From Defluviitaleaceae bacterium (GTDB lineage Bacteria; Bacillota; Clostridia; Lachnospirales; WRAX01), in contig WRAX01000018.1 of the NCBI GenBank assembly GCA_009779935.1, positions 1-52,819 on the forward strand: a stretch of 52,819 nucleotides of DNA. Reading direction: 5' to 3'. The notes beneath the pieces are model-generated. The model did no database searches. It had not been told where the DNA came from and worked only from the letters and a program-made list of their open reading frames with translations. Numbering within the stretch: the first letter of the stretch is position 1; every line of letters starts with the position of its first letter. The position numbers were made by a program, and so were the translations under genes. Shown in pieces: positions 34,790 through 44,403 of the stretch.

Positions 34790-35242
34790 CTAGGTTTTTG
34801 TGTCTATTTCGTAGCCAAGGGTTTTGGCAGTCTCCAAATATCCCTGCGTCAAATATTCGAATAAGGTGCCAAGTAATTGTTGAAACTCCCGCTCTCTTTC
34901 CTCATCGGTTGCGTTGCAACATTGCACAAATAGTTTGCGTGTTTTCAAAAAAAGCTCCTGTCCTTCTTTTGATGCTAAGTAGATATTTGCCATAAGATGG
35001 TCAAAAAAAGGCTTAATGCTGTCATAGGAATCCCCGCCAATCTCCACACTTTCCCCATCTGCTGCATCTGTTCCAAGCTGTATCATCAGCAAATAAAAGG
35101 GGTGGTACAGCTTCTCAAACTTCTCCCGTACAATGGCAAGCCGCCTGTCACGCTTGTAACCTATGTTGGTTAAAAAATAACCCATGGAAAAGGTGATGAT
35201 GGGGATAAAAAGCTGAATTATGCTTAAAGCACTCATCTTCAC
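34790..35242 (-). CDS. Membrane-anchored helical protein, unknown
   Basis: 150 aa. One N-terminal membrane helix (about 5-27) followed by a helical, charged cytoplasmic region. No motif recognised. The GTG at 35242 has AAGG nearby; an ATG two codons later is also possible. Located between bofA and the rhomboid gene on the same strand. Confidence 0.6.
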   Translation of the reverse strand: MKMSALSIIQLFIPIITFSMGYFLTNIGYKRDRRLAIVREKFEKLYHPFYLLMIQLGTDAADGESVEIGGDSYDSIKPFFDHLMANIYLASKEGQELFLKTRKLFVQCCNATDEEREREFQQLLGTLFEYLTQGYLETAKTLGYEIDTKT

Positions 35243-35251
35243 ACAACCTTG

Positions 35252-35536
35252 CTACATAATAAAATTTAACCCATAAACCATAACCAAGCCCGGCGCACCA
35301 AGCAAACCCACAATGCCCACCGTAAGCAGGTTTATGCCGGGCAAAGCTACTGTGGCACCCATGGCGGCAACCCCGGCGTTTATACCCCAAATTGCCGCAC
35401 CGCCCACTGCCCCCTTGGCGGCCACATTAACTGCCTTTCCCAAGCGGCCTGCAGCAATTAAAATACCAACAGTTAGCAAAATCCCAATTGCAGCCCAAAT
35501 TAGCATGGGTTCATTTATATTTTGGAAAATATTCAT
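35252..35536 (-). CDS. bofA: BofA-like pro-sigma-K processing inhibitor
   Basis: 94 aa. Two or three hydrophobic segments. The ending with INLLTVGIVGLLGAPGLVMVYGLNFI matches the BofA family (INxxTxxIxGxLGxPGxxxL). In Bacillus BofA holds SpoIVFB inactive until sigma-K release in the mother cell. The adjacent YaaL-type gene is the usual neighbour. Strong evidence of a spore-forming ancestry. Confidence 0.85.
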   Translation of the reverse strand: MNIFQNINEPMLIWAAIGILLTVGILIAAGRLGKAVNVAAKGAVGGAAIWGINAGVAAMGATVALPGINLLTVGIVGLLGAPGLVMVYGLNFIM

Positions 35537-35554
35537 AATTAGCCCCCCGTACCC

Positions 35555-35842
35555 CTAAAAAATATTGCTTACAAGCCCTTTGTCCTTACACATGCGCAAA
35601 TATACCTTGTAGCGCATGTTAACGGCATTTAGCTCGTATATAAAACTATCAATAAGGTCAGGGTCATCCACCGCATCTAAGCTGCGGTGGATTGTGTCCA
35701 GGTCTTTTTTAAGCTTTTCCAGTGTGGCCAGTATAAAAATATCCTCGCTGCTTAGCTTGCGCTCGCCTTTGCGCTTAAAGGGCATAACCTGCCGCTTGTC
35801 CTCTTTTTCCGTAATGTGGTGGTTATATGCATCCGCATTCAT
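35555..35842 (-). CDS. yaaL: YaaL-like protein (DUF2508)
   Basis: 95 aa, charged and helical (FKRKGERKLSSEDIFILATLEKLKKDLD). Length, composition and position just before bofA fit the YaaL/DUF2508 family. Function unknown. Confidence 0.75.
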   Translation of the reverse strand: MNADAYNHHITEKEDKRQVMPFKRKGERKLSSEDIFILATLEKLKKDLDTIHRSLDAVDDPDLIDSFIYELNAVNMRYKVYLRMCKDKGLVSNIF

Positions 35843-35896
35843 AATTTCCCTCCTATATTGTGCCTATGCTAACAATATAGTCAGAAATTACCAATT

Positions 35897-36394
35897 TTAT
35901 TCCTGCTGACCCTCTAAATTGTGGGCATTATCTTGCAAATCAGTTGCCGCTTCTACCACACCGGCATTACTAAGTTTTTTAACTAAGCGGCTAAAATATA
36001 TGGCATAATTTTTATTACTTTTTTGTCTATACTCTATGTAAGGCGTTAATTTTCTATAAAGTTTTAGTATAGAAATCCCCGCCTGGGTTTTTGAAAGTAT
36101 TGAAAATGGAAGGTGGCGTTTTTTAACCAAGTAGCCCACCATTTCATAAGAAATTATTAACACGGCAAGGTCATAACCGTGTTTTTTCTGCATTTCTTCC
36201 CCATCATAGGCATCAGGCAAGCCGTGCACAATTCGCCTTGCTTCGATAAGCGCAGGCTCTTTATCCATTTCGTAAAGCGACTTGACTATATCTATCCTAC
36301 TGCGCCTTGGCAAAATAATAAGGGCAGAAGTTAGTGCAACCAAAGCGCCCGTGGCAGTTGCAATTACGCTTATTATGGCAAGTGTGGTATCCAT
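35897..36394 (-). CDS. Small membrane protein, unknown
   Basis: 165 aa. N-terminal membrane helix (about 5-27), then a soluble helical region. Similar in outline to DUF4760 proteins, but the match is not certain. Its start overlaps the plsY stop (TAATG), so it is coupled with plsY. Confidence 0.6.
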   Translation of the reverse strand: MDTTLAIISVIATATGALVALTSALIILPRRSRIDIVKSLYEMDKEPALIEARRIVHGLPDAYDGEEMQKKHGYDLAVLIISYEMVGYLVKKRHLPFSILSKTQAGISILKLYRKLTPYIEYRQKSNKNYAIYFSRLVKKLSNAGVVEAATDLQDNAHNLEGQQE

Positions 36395-37068
36395 TACAGC
36401 CTACCTTTGGTTTTGAAGTCAAACTTCTTTTCTTCACCTGTTATAAGCCATTTAATGTTTTTGCGGTGTTGGATAAGCCCAAGGGCGGCAAAAGTCCAAG
36501 CAAACACCACAATCGGCATATATTCCCAGTAAAAGAAGGAATTTACCGCACCAAATGCCACAAAACCTATAATGGATGCAAGGCTAATAAGGCGGGTTGT
36601 AAGCACAATGGCTAAGGCCATTGTTAGGATTATGGCAAGCACAATGGGGTCAAACATAATCATCAGCCCAATGGCGCAAGCAACACCTTTGCCCCCCTTA
36701 AATTTAAGGAAAAAGGGGAAGTTATGCCCAAGCACCACACCAAAACCAAGCAAAAGCCCGGGGAAATATTCCATAGCAGAAATATCCCAAATCCGCCCTT
36801 GGTACAAAATAGCATTAAGGATTATGACGGGTATAACAGTTTTAAGTATATCAAAAATAAGCACGATAATGCCCGCCTTAAAGCCCATTACACGGTACAC
36901 ATTGGTGGTGCCTGCATTGCCGCTGCCATGATCCCTAATATCAATTTTGCCAAGTATTTTGCCTACAAAATAAGCGGATTGTAATGCACCGAAAGGATAT
37001 CCCGCTAATAAAAACAATCCATATCCCCACCAAGGCAGGTTGTAAAGCCATTCTGTCATAAAACTCAC
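36394..37068 (-). CDS. plsY: Glycerol-3-phosphate acyltransferase PlsY
   Basis: 224 aa. Integral membrane enzyme that transfers acyl from acyl-phosphate to glycerol-3-phosphate, starting phospholipid synthesis. Signatures: GSGNAGTTN and GHNFPFFLKFKGGKG, with multiple membrane helices. Located right after der, as in many Clostridia. Confidence 0.93.
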   Translation of the reverse strand: MSFMTEWLYNLPWWGYGLFLLAGYPFGALQSAYFVGKILGKIDIRDHGSGNAGTTNVYRVMGFKAGIIVLIFDILKTVIPVIILNAILYQGRIWDISAMEYFPGLLLGFGVVLGHNFPFFLKFKGGKGVACAIGLMIMFDPIVLAIILTMALAIVLTTRLISLASIIGFVAFGAVNSFFYWEYMPIVVFAWTFAALGLIQHRKNIKWLITGEEKKFDFKTKGRL

Positions 37069-37073
37069 TCCTA

Positions 37074-38390
37074 TTATTTCTTATTATCACGGTTGCGTAC
37101 TATAAAATGTATGGGTGTGCCTTTGAAGCCAAAATTATCCCTAATTTGGTTTTCGATATAGCGGCGATAGGAAAAGTGCAAAAGCTCGCCGTTATTTACA
37201 AACAATATAAATGTTGGCGGCTTTATGGACACTTGTGTGATATAGTATATTTTTAATGCCACACCTTTAACGGAAGGTGGTTGGTTCCTCGCCATAGCCT
37301 CTATCAGCACTTCATTCAAAACACCTGTTTGCACCCGCAAATTAGCATTTTCGTTAACCATTTTAATATCATCAAAAAGGTTAGTTACCCGTTGCCCTGT
37401 AAGGGCGGACATATACAGGCGCGGGGCATAAAACATATATTTAAGCTCGTCATCAATACGGGTATTATATTTTGCCATGGTTTTGTTGTCCTTTTCCACC
37501 GCATCCCATTTATTAACAACGATAATGCCTGCCTTGCCCTTTTCGTGGGCAATGCCCGCAATTTTTGTATCTTGGTCGGTAATCCCCTCTTCGGCTGATA
37601 TGGCAACCACAGCCACATCGCAACGCTCCACCGCTGCCACGGCACGTATAAGGCTAAACTTTTCAATATCCTCTTTAATCTTACTGCGGCGGCGTATGCC
37701 TGCCGTGTCTATAAACATATATTTTTGCCCATCTTTTTCATAAAATGTATCCACTGCATCCCGGGTTGTGCCTGCTATATCGGAAACAATTACCCGCTCT
37801 TCTCCTAAAATACGGTTGATGATGGAGGATTTGCCCACATTGGGCTTGCCAACAATTGCCACCTTAATAATATCATCAGGGTCGTCCCCCTCCTCGGCAG
37901 GAAAGTGGCCGCATATAATATCCAACATATCCCCAAGTCCCAACATATTTGCAGCGGAAATTGGTACAGGGTCCCCCAACCCAAGGGAGTAAAATTCATA
38001 TGCCAAGGTTTCTTGCTTAATGTCGTCCATCTTATTTACGGCCAAAACAACAGGCTTGCCGCTGCGGCGCAGGATATTGGCGGCATCGGTGTCCCCGTCG
38101 GTCATACCTGCCTTGCCATCCACCACAAAAAGCACCACTGTGGCAGTTTCGATGGCAATTTGAGCTTGGTTGCGGATATGGCGCACCATATCATCTTCGC
38201 TATCCATGTCAAGCCCGCCTGTGTCCACTAGCAAAAAGTTGTGCCGTTGCCAGCTGGCTTGGGCATATAAGCGGTCACGGGTAACTCCGGGTGTATCCTC
38301 TACAATAGACAGGCGGCTGCCGATTATTCTGTTAAAAAGGGTGGATTTGCCCACATTTGGGCGGCCCACAATTGCTACAATTGGTTGCAT
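37074..38390 (-). CDS. der: Ribosome assembly GTPase Der (EngA)
   Basis: 438 aa. Two GTPase domains with P-loops GRPNVGKST and GKPNVGKSS, then a KH-like C-terminal domain. Needed for 50S assembly. G4 motifs NKMD and NKWD are present. Length is typical. Confidence 0.97.
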   Translation of the reverse strand: MQPIVAIVGRPNVGKSTLFNRIIGSRLSIVEDTPGVTRDRLYAQASWQRHNFLLVDTGGLDMDSEDDMVRHIRNQAQIAIETATVVLFVVDGKAGMTDGDTDAANILRRSGKPVVLAVNKMDDIKQETLAYEFYSLGLGDPVPISAANMLGLGDMLDIICGHFPAEEGDDPDDIIKVAIVGKPNVGKSSIINRILGEERVIVSDIAGTTRDAVDTFYEKDGQKYMFIDTAGIRRRSKIKEDIEKFSLIRAVAAVERCDVAVVAISAEEGITDQDTKIAGIAHEKGKAGIIVVNKWDAVEKDNKTMAKYNTRIDDELKYMFYAPRLYMSALTGQRVTNLFDDIKMVNENANLRVQTGVLNEVLIEAMARNQPPSVKGVALKIYYITQVSIKPPTFILFVNNGELLHFSYRRYIENQIRDNFGFKGTPIHFIVRNRDNKK

Positions 38391-38399
38391 AATATCTCC

Positions 38400-38966
38400 T
38401 TAATGCTTACAGTTGTGTGTCAAAGCGTCTTTGGGCTGGGTGGGGGCAAGCCCCAGCCCAGCACGCATTATTTTTTCACCGCCAAAAACCTGTTTGCCAA
38501 CGTCTGCAAAGCCGTATGATGTAAATAGCTTTTCGGCGGTTTTATTTTCCGTTTTGCAAATTAGAAATATGGAATCGGCCTCCCCCTGGGGTGAGGAGTG
38601 TATATATTCCAAAATCTTTTCCATGGCCTGCCTGCCAAGCCCTTTGCCCTGGTGCTTAGCATCAATCATAAAGCTGCCAAATTCATAAATCGCTTTATCT
38701 CCAAAATCTTTTCGCAAAATCTCAAATTCTTCACAATGGGCGTTGTCTTCACATAGCTCATAATAAAGTATCAATGTGTATCCCACAATTTCCTCGCCAT
38801 TATATATGGCAAGAAACATTGGTGGGTGGTCGCCTTCCAAAAGCTCTAAATAGGCGGTGGCAAAGTCTTCTTCTACTGTGTCCTTATAGCCTTTTTGGTT
38901 GTCCAGCGACCTAAGCTTCCAAACCTCTTCATAATTATCACTGTCTATTTTGCGCAATTCAACCAT
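38400..38966 (-). CDS. GNAT acetyltransferase 1
   Basis: 188 aa. GNAT fold: FMIDAKHQGKGLGRQAM is the acetyl-CoA motif A, followed by an aromatic ending FTSYGFADVGK. Nearby paralogues share FMIDKxxQGKGxGR, resembling BltD/polyamine acetyltransferases. The C-terminus has about 30 extra residues. Substrate unknown. Confidence 0.85.
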   Translation of the reverse strand: MVELRKIDSDNYEEVWKLRSLDNQKGYKDTVEEDFATAYLELLEGDHPPMFLAIYNGEEIVGYTLILYYELCEDNAHCEEFEILRKDFGDKAIYEFGSFMIDAKHQGKGLGRQAMEKILEYIHSSPQGEADSIFLICKTENKTAEKLFTSYGFADVGKQVFGGEKIMRAGLGLAPTQPKDALTHNCKH

Positions 38967-38981
38967 AAAGCCCTCGCTAAA

Positions 38982-39470
38982 CTATATTTTCAACCGCACC
39001 GTAACCTCATCCTCGGTGGTATCCCCGGTTTCTGTAAAACCAAGTGCGGCGTAAAATTTGCCTGCACCAAAATTGCCGGTTTCATAGGTCAAGTACAGAA
39101 ACTCTGCTTCCCCATAAGGTTTTGTGTGCAGCAGTTTTAGCACTGCTTCCATACCTTTGCGGCCATATCCTTTACCTTGATATTTCTTGTCAATCATAAA
39201 ATGCCATATTTCATAATAGGCTTGACCTTCACAGGATTTATAAACCACCTTGCCACGGTTATCGTAAAACAACTTAACAAAGCCAATGGGGGCATCGCCG
39301 TAATACATACCAAACACATGGGGTTGCAGGCCGCTTACCGTATAGGCCATATAAGCCTTGGCCAAAGCATCCACATTTGTGGTGCAAAACTCCTCCTGTT
39401 CCTGGCTGGTGGACAAATTGTGGATAATTTCGTCTTAATTTTCCCATGTTATTGGTTGCAGGTTTATCAC
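38982..39470 (-). pseudogene. GNAT acetyltransferase 2, nonsense-disrupted
   Basis: A GTG at 39470 with GGGGAGGT upstream begins VINLQPITWEN, like the paralogues' (I/V)ELKPI start, but TAA at 39435-39437 stops it after 11 codons. The same frame then continues through DEIIHNLSTSQEQEEFC and a full GNAT domain (FMIDKKYQGKGYGRKGM) to 38982. A single-base change would restore it. Translation could restart at TTG 39416, but no ribosome site is seen. Confidence 0.75.
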
Positions 39471-39502
39471 AATTCTACCTCCCCATAACGGTTTAGATGT
39501 GG

Positions 39503-39991
39503 TTATAGCTTTAACCGTGCTATGGCCTCATCATGGATAATTTGCCCGGTTTCCTCAAACCCAAAGGATTTGTACAAGTTTTTGGCGGGGTTGCCCGGCT
39601 CGTAGGATATATAGCAATGCTCGGCATCCCCAAAAGGTTTTTGCTTAATTTCATCAATAATTTGCGCCATTGCCTGCCTGCCGTAGCCTTTACCTTGGTG
39701 GTTTTTATCAATCATAAATCGCCAAAAGTAGTAGTAATCCTTACCTGCGCCGTATTCGTCATCATATTCGGGCTTAAAAAGGGCGTACATTATAAAGCCC
39801 ACCATTTTGCCATCCGCATAAATGGCATAAGGGGCGGCTTTGCTGCCCAAGCCCCACTGGTTTACGGCATAGGCCTGCCCTAAGCTTGATGCGTTGTGGG
39901 CTACAAACTTTCTTTGTTCGGGTAGTATATCCAGCTGGATGCATTCTTTCACATTATCGTCTAAAATCGAAATTGGTTTCAGTTCAATCAT
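39503..39991 (-). CDS. GNAT acetyltransferase 3
   Basis: 162 aa from ATG 39991, which overlaps the peptidase stop (TGATG); GGAGGTGA lies ahead. Motif A FMIDKNHQGKGYGRQAM and ending FGFEETGQ. Close paralogue of the neighbouring acetyltransferases. Probably co-translated with the peptidase. Substrate unknown. Confidence 0.85.
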   Translation of the reverse strand: MIELKPISILDDNVKECIQLDILPEQRKFVAHNASSLGQAYAVNQWGLGSKAAPYAIYADGKMVGFIMYALFKPEYDDEYGAGKDYYYFWRFMIDKNHQGKGYGRQAMAQIIDEIKQKPFGDAEHCYISYEPGNPAKNLYKSFGFEETGQIIHDEAIARLKL

Positions 39992-41586
39992 CAACAGTCA
40001 CCTCCATAAACATTAATTGCATCATAGGTTTGTATTAACAGCTGGCCGTCCGTGTTTATCCACACCTCTATATCCTCCGGCTTTGCATCAAAAAATATCA
40101 CTTGTTTACACATAAGGCGGTTCAGTTGTTGCCGTAATATAGAGCCATCAGGCAAGCGGGCATCAATAAAAACAGGGAATTTGTAATCACCAAAGGACTC
40201 CACTGTAACAGATGTTCCTTCATCAATACCTTCAATGGATGTTATCTTGTATCCCGCCAAGCGGTTGCTGTATAATAAGTCTGTGAAGAACCAATCAAGG
40301 CGCATTCCGCTTATTTCTTCGCAAATCCGCCAAAAATCCATGGTTCGCAATGCTTTTCCGGCATATTCATTCAGTATGCGTTTCATGGCATCCAACAAAG
40401 CTTCTTTGCCAATAACTTGCTTAAGCATTTGCATAACACAAAACGCCTTGTCATGCCTTATTATGGATTGGTAGTCATTACCGCTTTTGTTGGCATGGTT
40501 AAAGGCTTCTATCGTTCGCCATATGGTAGTGTCATTACCGTCTTGATGGTATTTTATTACTGACCCGGCACTGCTTTTTACCTTACCTAACCCACGATTG
40601 GCTATTCCACGGCTGATGGAATACTCTTCATCCATTACCATGCCTAATCCTATCTCCAACCAACCGCAATAATCCCCATCAGGAATATATTCCATAAAAT
40701 AGTGATGGCAAATTTCATGTGCGGCAATCCAAAGCTTTTCACCACATTCGGCTTCATTATAGCTGTCCATGGAGTGGAAGAAGGCTATGCCCGTGGACCA
40801 ATTGCCCCCACCCATCCATTTGCTGGAATAAGGTAAAAACGAATAGCTGTGTTGCGGATAAAATCCCATCAATTCTTGGAAGAACTGGATGGCATCAACT
40901 GAAGTGTCCATCAGCCGCCCGGCCGCTATTTGGTCGCTTTGCTTGAAAAAGGCTTTAACCGTTACATCCCCTACCGCTTGTTCAATATACTCCAAGCCCT
41001 TGCAAAACAAAAGCCCAAACACACGCACAAAATCTTGGGTGTATGTATTACCGTCCCTGCGCCCTGTTGCGCATATGCGGTATCCCTTCGGCTCGTCCAC
41101 TTCCAAGTGGTAATGCCCGCACACAGGCATATCCCAAGTTAGCACGGGATACCACGGGGGCCAGCTATCATCATAGTTTTTCGGCATAATAACACTTCCA
41201 TCACCATCGCAGAAAGGGCTTGTTACCATATCCCCGCAAAAATCTATATTAATAGCAACGCTCTCATTTATGCTCAAAGGTTTGTTCAGCATTATAAGTG
41301 TAACATTTTTATCTCTATCTATTTTGCAATCTTCATGTGATGTTATCTCCAAGTTTGTGTATTCGCCTTGTATATAGAGTGTTTGCAATGGCTTGTTGTC
41401 TCTATGCGTCCACTTTATGCAAGATGTGCCATTAAATGTGTTACCATTCACTTTTATTTTCATTTTATATTCTGCGGGACTGACTATATTAGGTGTATAA
41501 AAAGGTATTGCCTCCGATGTTTTTATTACAACTTTATCATCCATAAAATAGCCTGCCTCCATTTCAACCATCTCTGTTGTTTGCAT
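39991..41586 (-). CDS. M1-like zinc metallopeptidase with altered motif
   Basis: 531 aa, no signal peptide. HEICHHYF gives HExxH (His290, Glu291, His294). The downstream WLEIGLG aligns with WLNEGFA of M1 aminopeptidases, but Glu sits one place earlier (Glu311) and Ile is at the usual Glu position; the spacer is also 16, not 18, residues. The substrate motif GAMEN is replaced by GGGNW. N-terminal beta domain (1-190) and C-terminal helices fit the M1 layout. Activity is therefore uncertain. Confidence 0.7.
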   Translation of the reverse strand: MQTTEMVEMEAGYFMDDKVVIKTSEAIPFYTPNIVSPAEYKMKIKVNGNTFNGTSCIKWTHRDNKPLQTLYIQGEYTNLEITSHEDCKIDRDKNVTLIMLNKPLSINESVAINIDFCGDMVTSPFCDGDGSVIMPKNYDDSWPPWYPVLTWDMPVCGHYHLEVDEPKGYRICATGRRDGNTYTQDFVRVFGLLFCKGLEYIEQAVGDVTVKAFFKQSDQIAAGRLMDTSVDAIQFFQELMGFYPQHSYSFLPYSSKWMGGGNWSTGIAFFHSMDSYNEAECGEKLWIAAHEICHHYFMEYIPDGDYCGWLEIGLGMVMDEEYSISRGIANRGLGKVKSSAGSVIKYHQDGNDTTIWRTIEAFNHANKSGNDYQSIIRHDKAFCVMQMLKQVIGKEALLDAMKRILNEYAGKALRTMDFWRICEEISGMRLDWFFTDLLYSNRLAGYKITSIEGIDEGTSVTVESFGDYKFPVFIDARLPDGSILRQQLNRLMCKQVIFFDAKPEDIEVWINTDGQLLIQTYDAINVYGGDC

Positions 41587-41600
41587 CTACATGCGCTCCG

Positions 41601-41846
41601 CTAAATATACGGGTTTTTGTGGCCGCAGTGGGGGCATTTGGGGTAGTCCATATCAAATCCCTTTTGGCAGCCAATACAGGTAATTTTGGCTATGCTGTCA
41701 GGTTTGGGTTTATCAGCTTCTGTGTGTTTCCCCATCTCCCTGTGGGCTTCGATAATCCCCCGCCGCACCGCCGCCTTGATAATCCAGTAAAGAAGCACCG
41801 AAGCCGGCACCACATAGAAAATGATAACTACAAAAACAACTTCCAT
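41601..41846 (-). CDS. Membrane protein with C-terminal zinc ribbon
   Basis: 81 aa from ATG 41846, with AAAGGAGTTGACC upstream. One N-terminal membrane helix (about 3-25), a charged linker and a CIGCxxxFDMDYPKCPHCG zinc ribbon at the end. Role unknown. Within the minus-strand accessory island. Confidence 0.65.
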   Translation of the reverse strand: MEVVFVVIIFYVVPASVLLYWIIKAAVRRGIIEAHREMGKHTEADKPKPDSIAKITCIGCQKGFDMDYPKCPHCGHKNPYI

Positions 41847-41857
41847 GGTCAACTCCT

Positions 41858-42346
41858 TTATAAAGCAAGGTGCATCATCACATCAGTCTCCGCCGTGCCC
41901 ATTTCCACAAAACCGGCATTTTCATAAAGTTTGCGGGCAGGGTGGTTTTCGGGTGCCACCGTCACACAAAGCCAGCCGGCTTCCCCCAGCGGCTTTTTGG
42001 CTTTTATAAGCCCAACCACCTGCGCCAATGCCGCCTTGCCAAGTCCCTTGCCCTGATGGTTTTTATCAATCATAAACCGCCATAATACATATATGGGCCC
42101 GTCCAGTTTATCAAAGCCATGGTCTTGCGCCCTTTCATAAACAATCATAGCAAGTCCAACGGGAATATTATCATGGTACATACCAAACACAAGCGGCTTG
42201 TCACCCATTATTTCCAACCAAGCAAAAGCATCAGCAAAACTTTCTAAATTATTGGAAAAACCCTTTTGCTCTTCATGGACTTTAAGGTTTGAAAGTGCCA
42301 AATATTCATCAACTGTTTTTATTGGTTTTAATTCTACCGTAATCAT
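41858..42346 (-). CDS. GNAT acetyltransferase 4
   Basis: 162 aa. Motif A FMIDKNHQGKGLGKAAL. Same family as the other three acetyltransferases; N-terminus MITVELKPIKTVDEY. Its start overlaps the DUF512 stop by 4 nt. Substrate unknown. Confidence 0.85.
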   Translation of the reverse strand: MITVELKPIKTVDEYLALSNLKVHEEQKGFSNNLESFADAFAWLEIMGDKPLVFGMYHDNIPVGLAMIVYERAQDHGFDKLDGPIYVLWRFMIDKNHQGKGLGKAALAQVVGLIKAKKPLGEAGWLCVTVAPENHPARKLYENAGFVEMGTAETDVMMHLAL

Positions 42347-43626
42347 CCCTTCAACGCCCTTGCCAATGCATACCCTGTGGTTTCGACAACAATTACCGGC
42401 CTTCCTATTTTTGTTGCCATTTCGTCTAAGGCTATATCATCCAAAAACACATTTTCGTCGGCTTTTAGGGCGGTTTTAGGAATCAACACAACTTCACCCA
42501 ATTCTCGCCCTGTCAGTTGCTTTATTATATCCCTGCCGGTCAAAAGCCCCGCCACGGTAATGTTTTCGCCGTAAAAATTGTTATGTATAGCCACAACATC
42601 CACAGCAAGACCCGCTAACAAGTCCTGCATAAATGGTGCGGCCGCAACCCCTGTTACCAAAGTAGCTTTTTTTGTTTTTGCGGGCTTTTCAAACTCATCC
42701 GCAAAGGCGGTTAGCATCCCCACCCCATTATCAATCTGCGGAAAATCCTCATACTCATCAACAGACGGCGTATTTACCCCTGCTTTCAAATAAAACTCGT
42801 CCGCCGCAAAAACAAATCTTGTACCTTTTTCTGCTTTAAGCTTCTCTTGCCAGCGGTTTACTGTGGCAATCACATCCAAACAGTCCTGCTGGTTAAAGGG
42901 TTCTAAATGGGTTAGGCCTTGCCGGTATTTGGTAATGCCCACAGGCACAATGGAAAGGGAGCAACCCCCGCCCCCATCCGGGATATACCGGGCAAGCTCA
43001 TCAATGGTCTTGTCCAAATGCTCACCGTCATTATAGCCCTTGCAAAGTACAATTTGCAAGGCCAGCACAATGCCCCCCTCTGCCAGTTTTCCGAGAAAGT
43101 CCAAAGCCGCACCGGCTCGCTTATTGCCCATCATTTTAATGCGCAAATCGGGGTCGGTAGCATGTATGCTAATGTTTACAGGGGAAATGCGGTGGCGCAA
43201 AATCCTATCAATATCCTTTTGGTGCATATTTGTTAGGGTAATATAGTTGCCATGTAAAAAGGACAGGCGATAGTCATCATCCTTAACATACAGGCCGGGG
43301 CGCATGTGGGGCGGGTTTTGGTCTATAAAACAAAAAATGCATTTGTTGCCGCAATTGCGCATGTTGTCCATCAAGCCCAAGGCTAAGCCTTCGCCCTCAA
43401 AAACAAGGCCAAGCTCCTCATCCTCGTCCTTTTCCAGCTCCAATAGCCACTGCTCGCCGCCGGGCTTTTGTATAAGTATCTCCAACTCCTCTTCCATCAC
43501 TGCAAGGCGATAATCAAAAATATCCACAATCTCCAGGTCATTTATGGCAAGCAAAACATCCCCTGCCTCAATCCCCATTTCTTCACCTATGGAGCCGGCT
43601 TCGACTGCTTGTATCACTTTTTTCAT
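42343..43626 (-). CDS. DUF512 protein (PDZ plus radical SAM-like)
   Basis: 427 aa. N-terminal PDZ-like domain (about 1-65, GIEAGDVLLAINDLEI), then CGNKCIFCFIDQ, a three-cysteine radical-SAM-type cluster motif, and the C-terminal DUF512 domain. Found next to der in many Clostridia, suggesting a link to ribosome or tRNA biology. Reaction unknown. Confidence 0.9.
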   Translation of the reverse strand: MKKVIQAVEAGSIGEEMGIEAGDVLLAINDLEIVDIFDYRLAVMEEELEILIQKPGGEQWLLELEKDEDEELGLVFEGEGLALGLMDNMRNCGNKCIFCFIDQNPPHMRPGLYVKDDDYRLSFLHGNYITLTNMHQKDIDRILRHRISPVNISIHATDPDLRIKMMGNKRAGAALDFLGKLAEGGIVLALQIVLCKGYNDGEHLDKTIDELARYIPDGGGGCSLSIVPVGITKYRQGLTHLEPFNQQDCLDVIATVNRWQEKLKAEKGTRFVFAADEFYLKAGVNTPSVDEYEDFPQIDNGVGMLTAFADEFEKPAKTKKATLVTGVAAAPFMQDLLAGLAVDVVAIHNNFYGENITVAGLLTGRDIIKQLTGRELGEVVLIPKTALKADENVFLDDIALDEMATKIGRPVIVVETTGYALARALKG

Positions 43627-44390
43627 AAACTTATCATCCCAACCATGCTCCCACGGGGCAAACCATCCCGCCGATGGGAGAAAAATAAATCCCTATTCTC
43701 ATAAGTACAAAGCCCTGCAATTTCCACATTTTCAGGGTGCAAGCCCGCCAAAATCAAGCTTTCACGGCATATCTGCCATAAATCAATATGGTATTTGCCA
43801 TATACATCCCCACTATTATACACGAATTTGTCCGCAAATGGAAGGGAAAATTTGAATTTGTCCGCAACGTCTTTATCCACCTCAAAAAACTTAGCAGAGA
43901 TGGATGGGCCAATACCCGCCAAAATATTCGCAGGGCGGCACCCGTACAGCTGCACCATTTTGGCAACCATTTTGCCCGCCATATCATCAGCACAGCCCCG
44001 CCAGCCCGCATGGGCATTGCCAATAGCCCTTTTTACAGGGTCATAAAAAAACAATGGCACACAATCCGCAAAATAGGTGGTTAGCACAATACCCGCCTTA
44101 TCAGCAACAAGGCCATCCACATCCATAAAATTGGTTGGCAACGCATCCACCGCCCTAATATTGGTGGTGTGGGTTTGATGGCTAAACGCCAACTGTTCCA
44201 CATCAAAACCCATGGCATTGCATAAAATTTCATAATTACACTGCACATTGGCAGGGTCATCCCCTAAATTGCGCCCCAAATTCATAGCTTCATAAACCCC
44301 GGCAGAAACACCCCCAAGCCTTGTGGATACACAGTTTTTAGCCCCCGCCTCCAAAATATGCTCAAAAACAAATGTTTGCAAACCAGCCAT
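43623..44390 (-). CDS. pgeF: PgeF/YfiH purine nucleoside phosphorylase-like
   Basis: 255 aa from ATG 44390, with GGAGGGGCA upstream. Conserved SHQTHTTNI, DCVPLFFYDP and HAGWRG give the copper/zinc-like site of the PgeF/YfiH fold. In E. coli PgeF acts in peptidoglycan synthesis fidelity; related proteins cleave purine nucleosides. It overlaps DUF512 by 4 nt. Confidence 0.9.
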   Translation of the reverse strand: MAGLQTFVFEHILEAGAKNCVSTRLGGVSAGVYEAMNLGRNLGDDPANVQCNYEILCNAMGFDVEQLAFSHQTHTTNIRAVDALPTNFMDVDGLVADKAGIVLTTYFADCVPLFFYDPVKRAIGNAHAGWRGCADDMAGKMVAKMVQLYGCRPANILAGIGPSISAKFFEVDKDVADKFKFSLPFADKFVYNSGDVYGKYHIDLWQICRESLILAGLHPENVEIAGLCTYENRDLFFSHRRDGLPRGSMVGMISL

Positions 44391-44403
44391 TGCCCCTCCG
44401 TTC

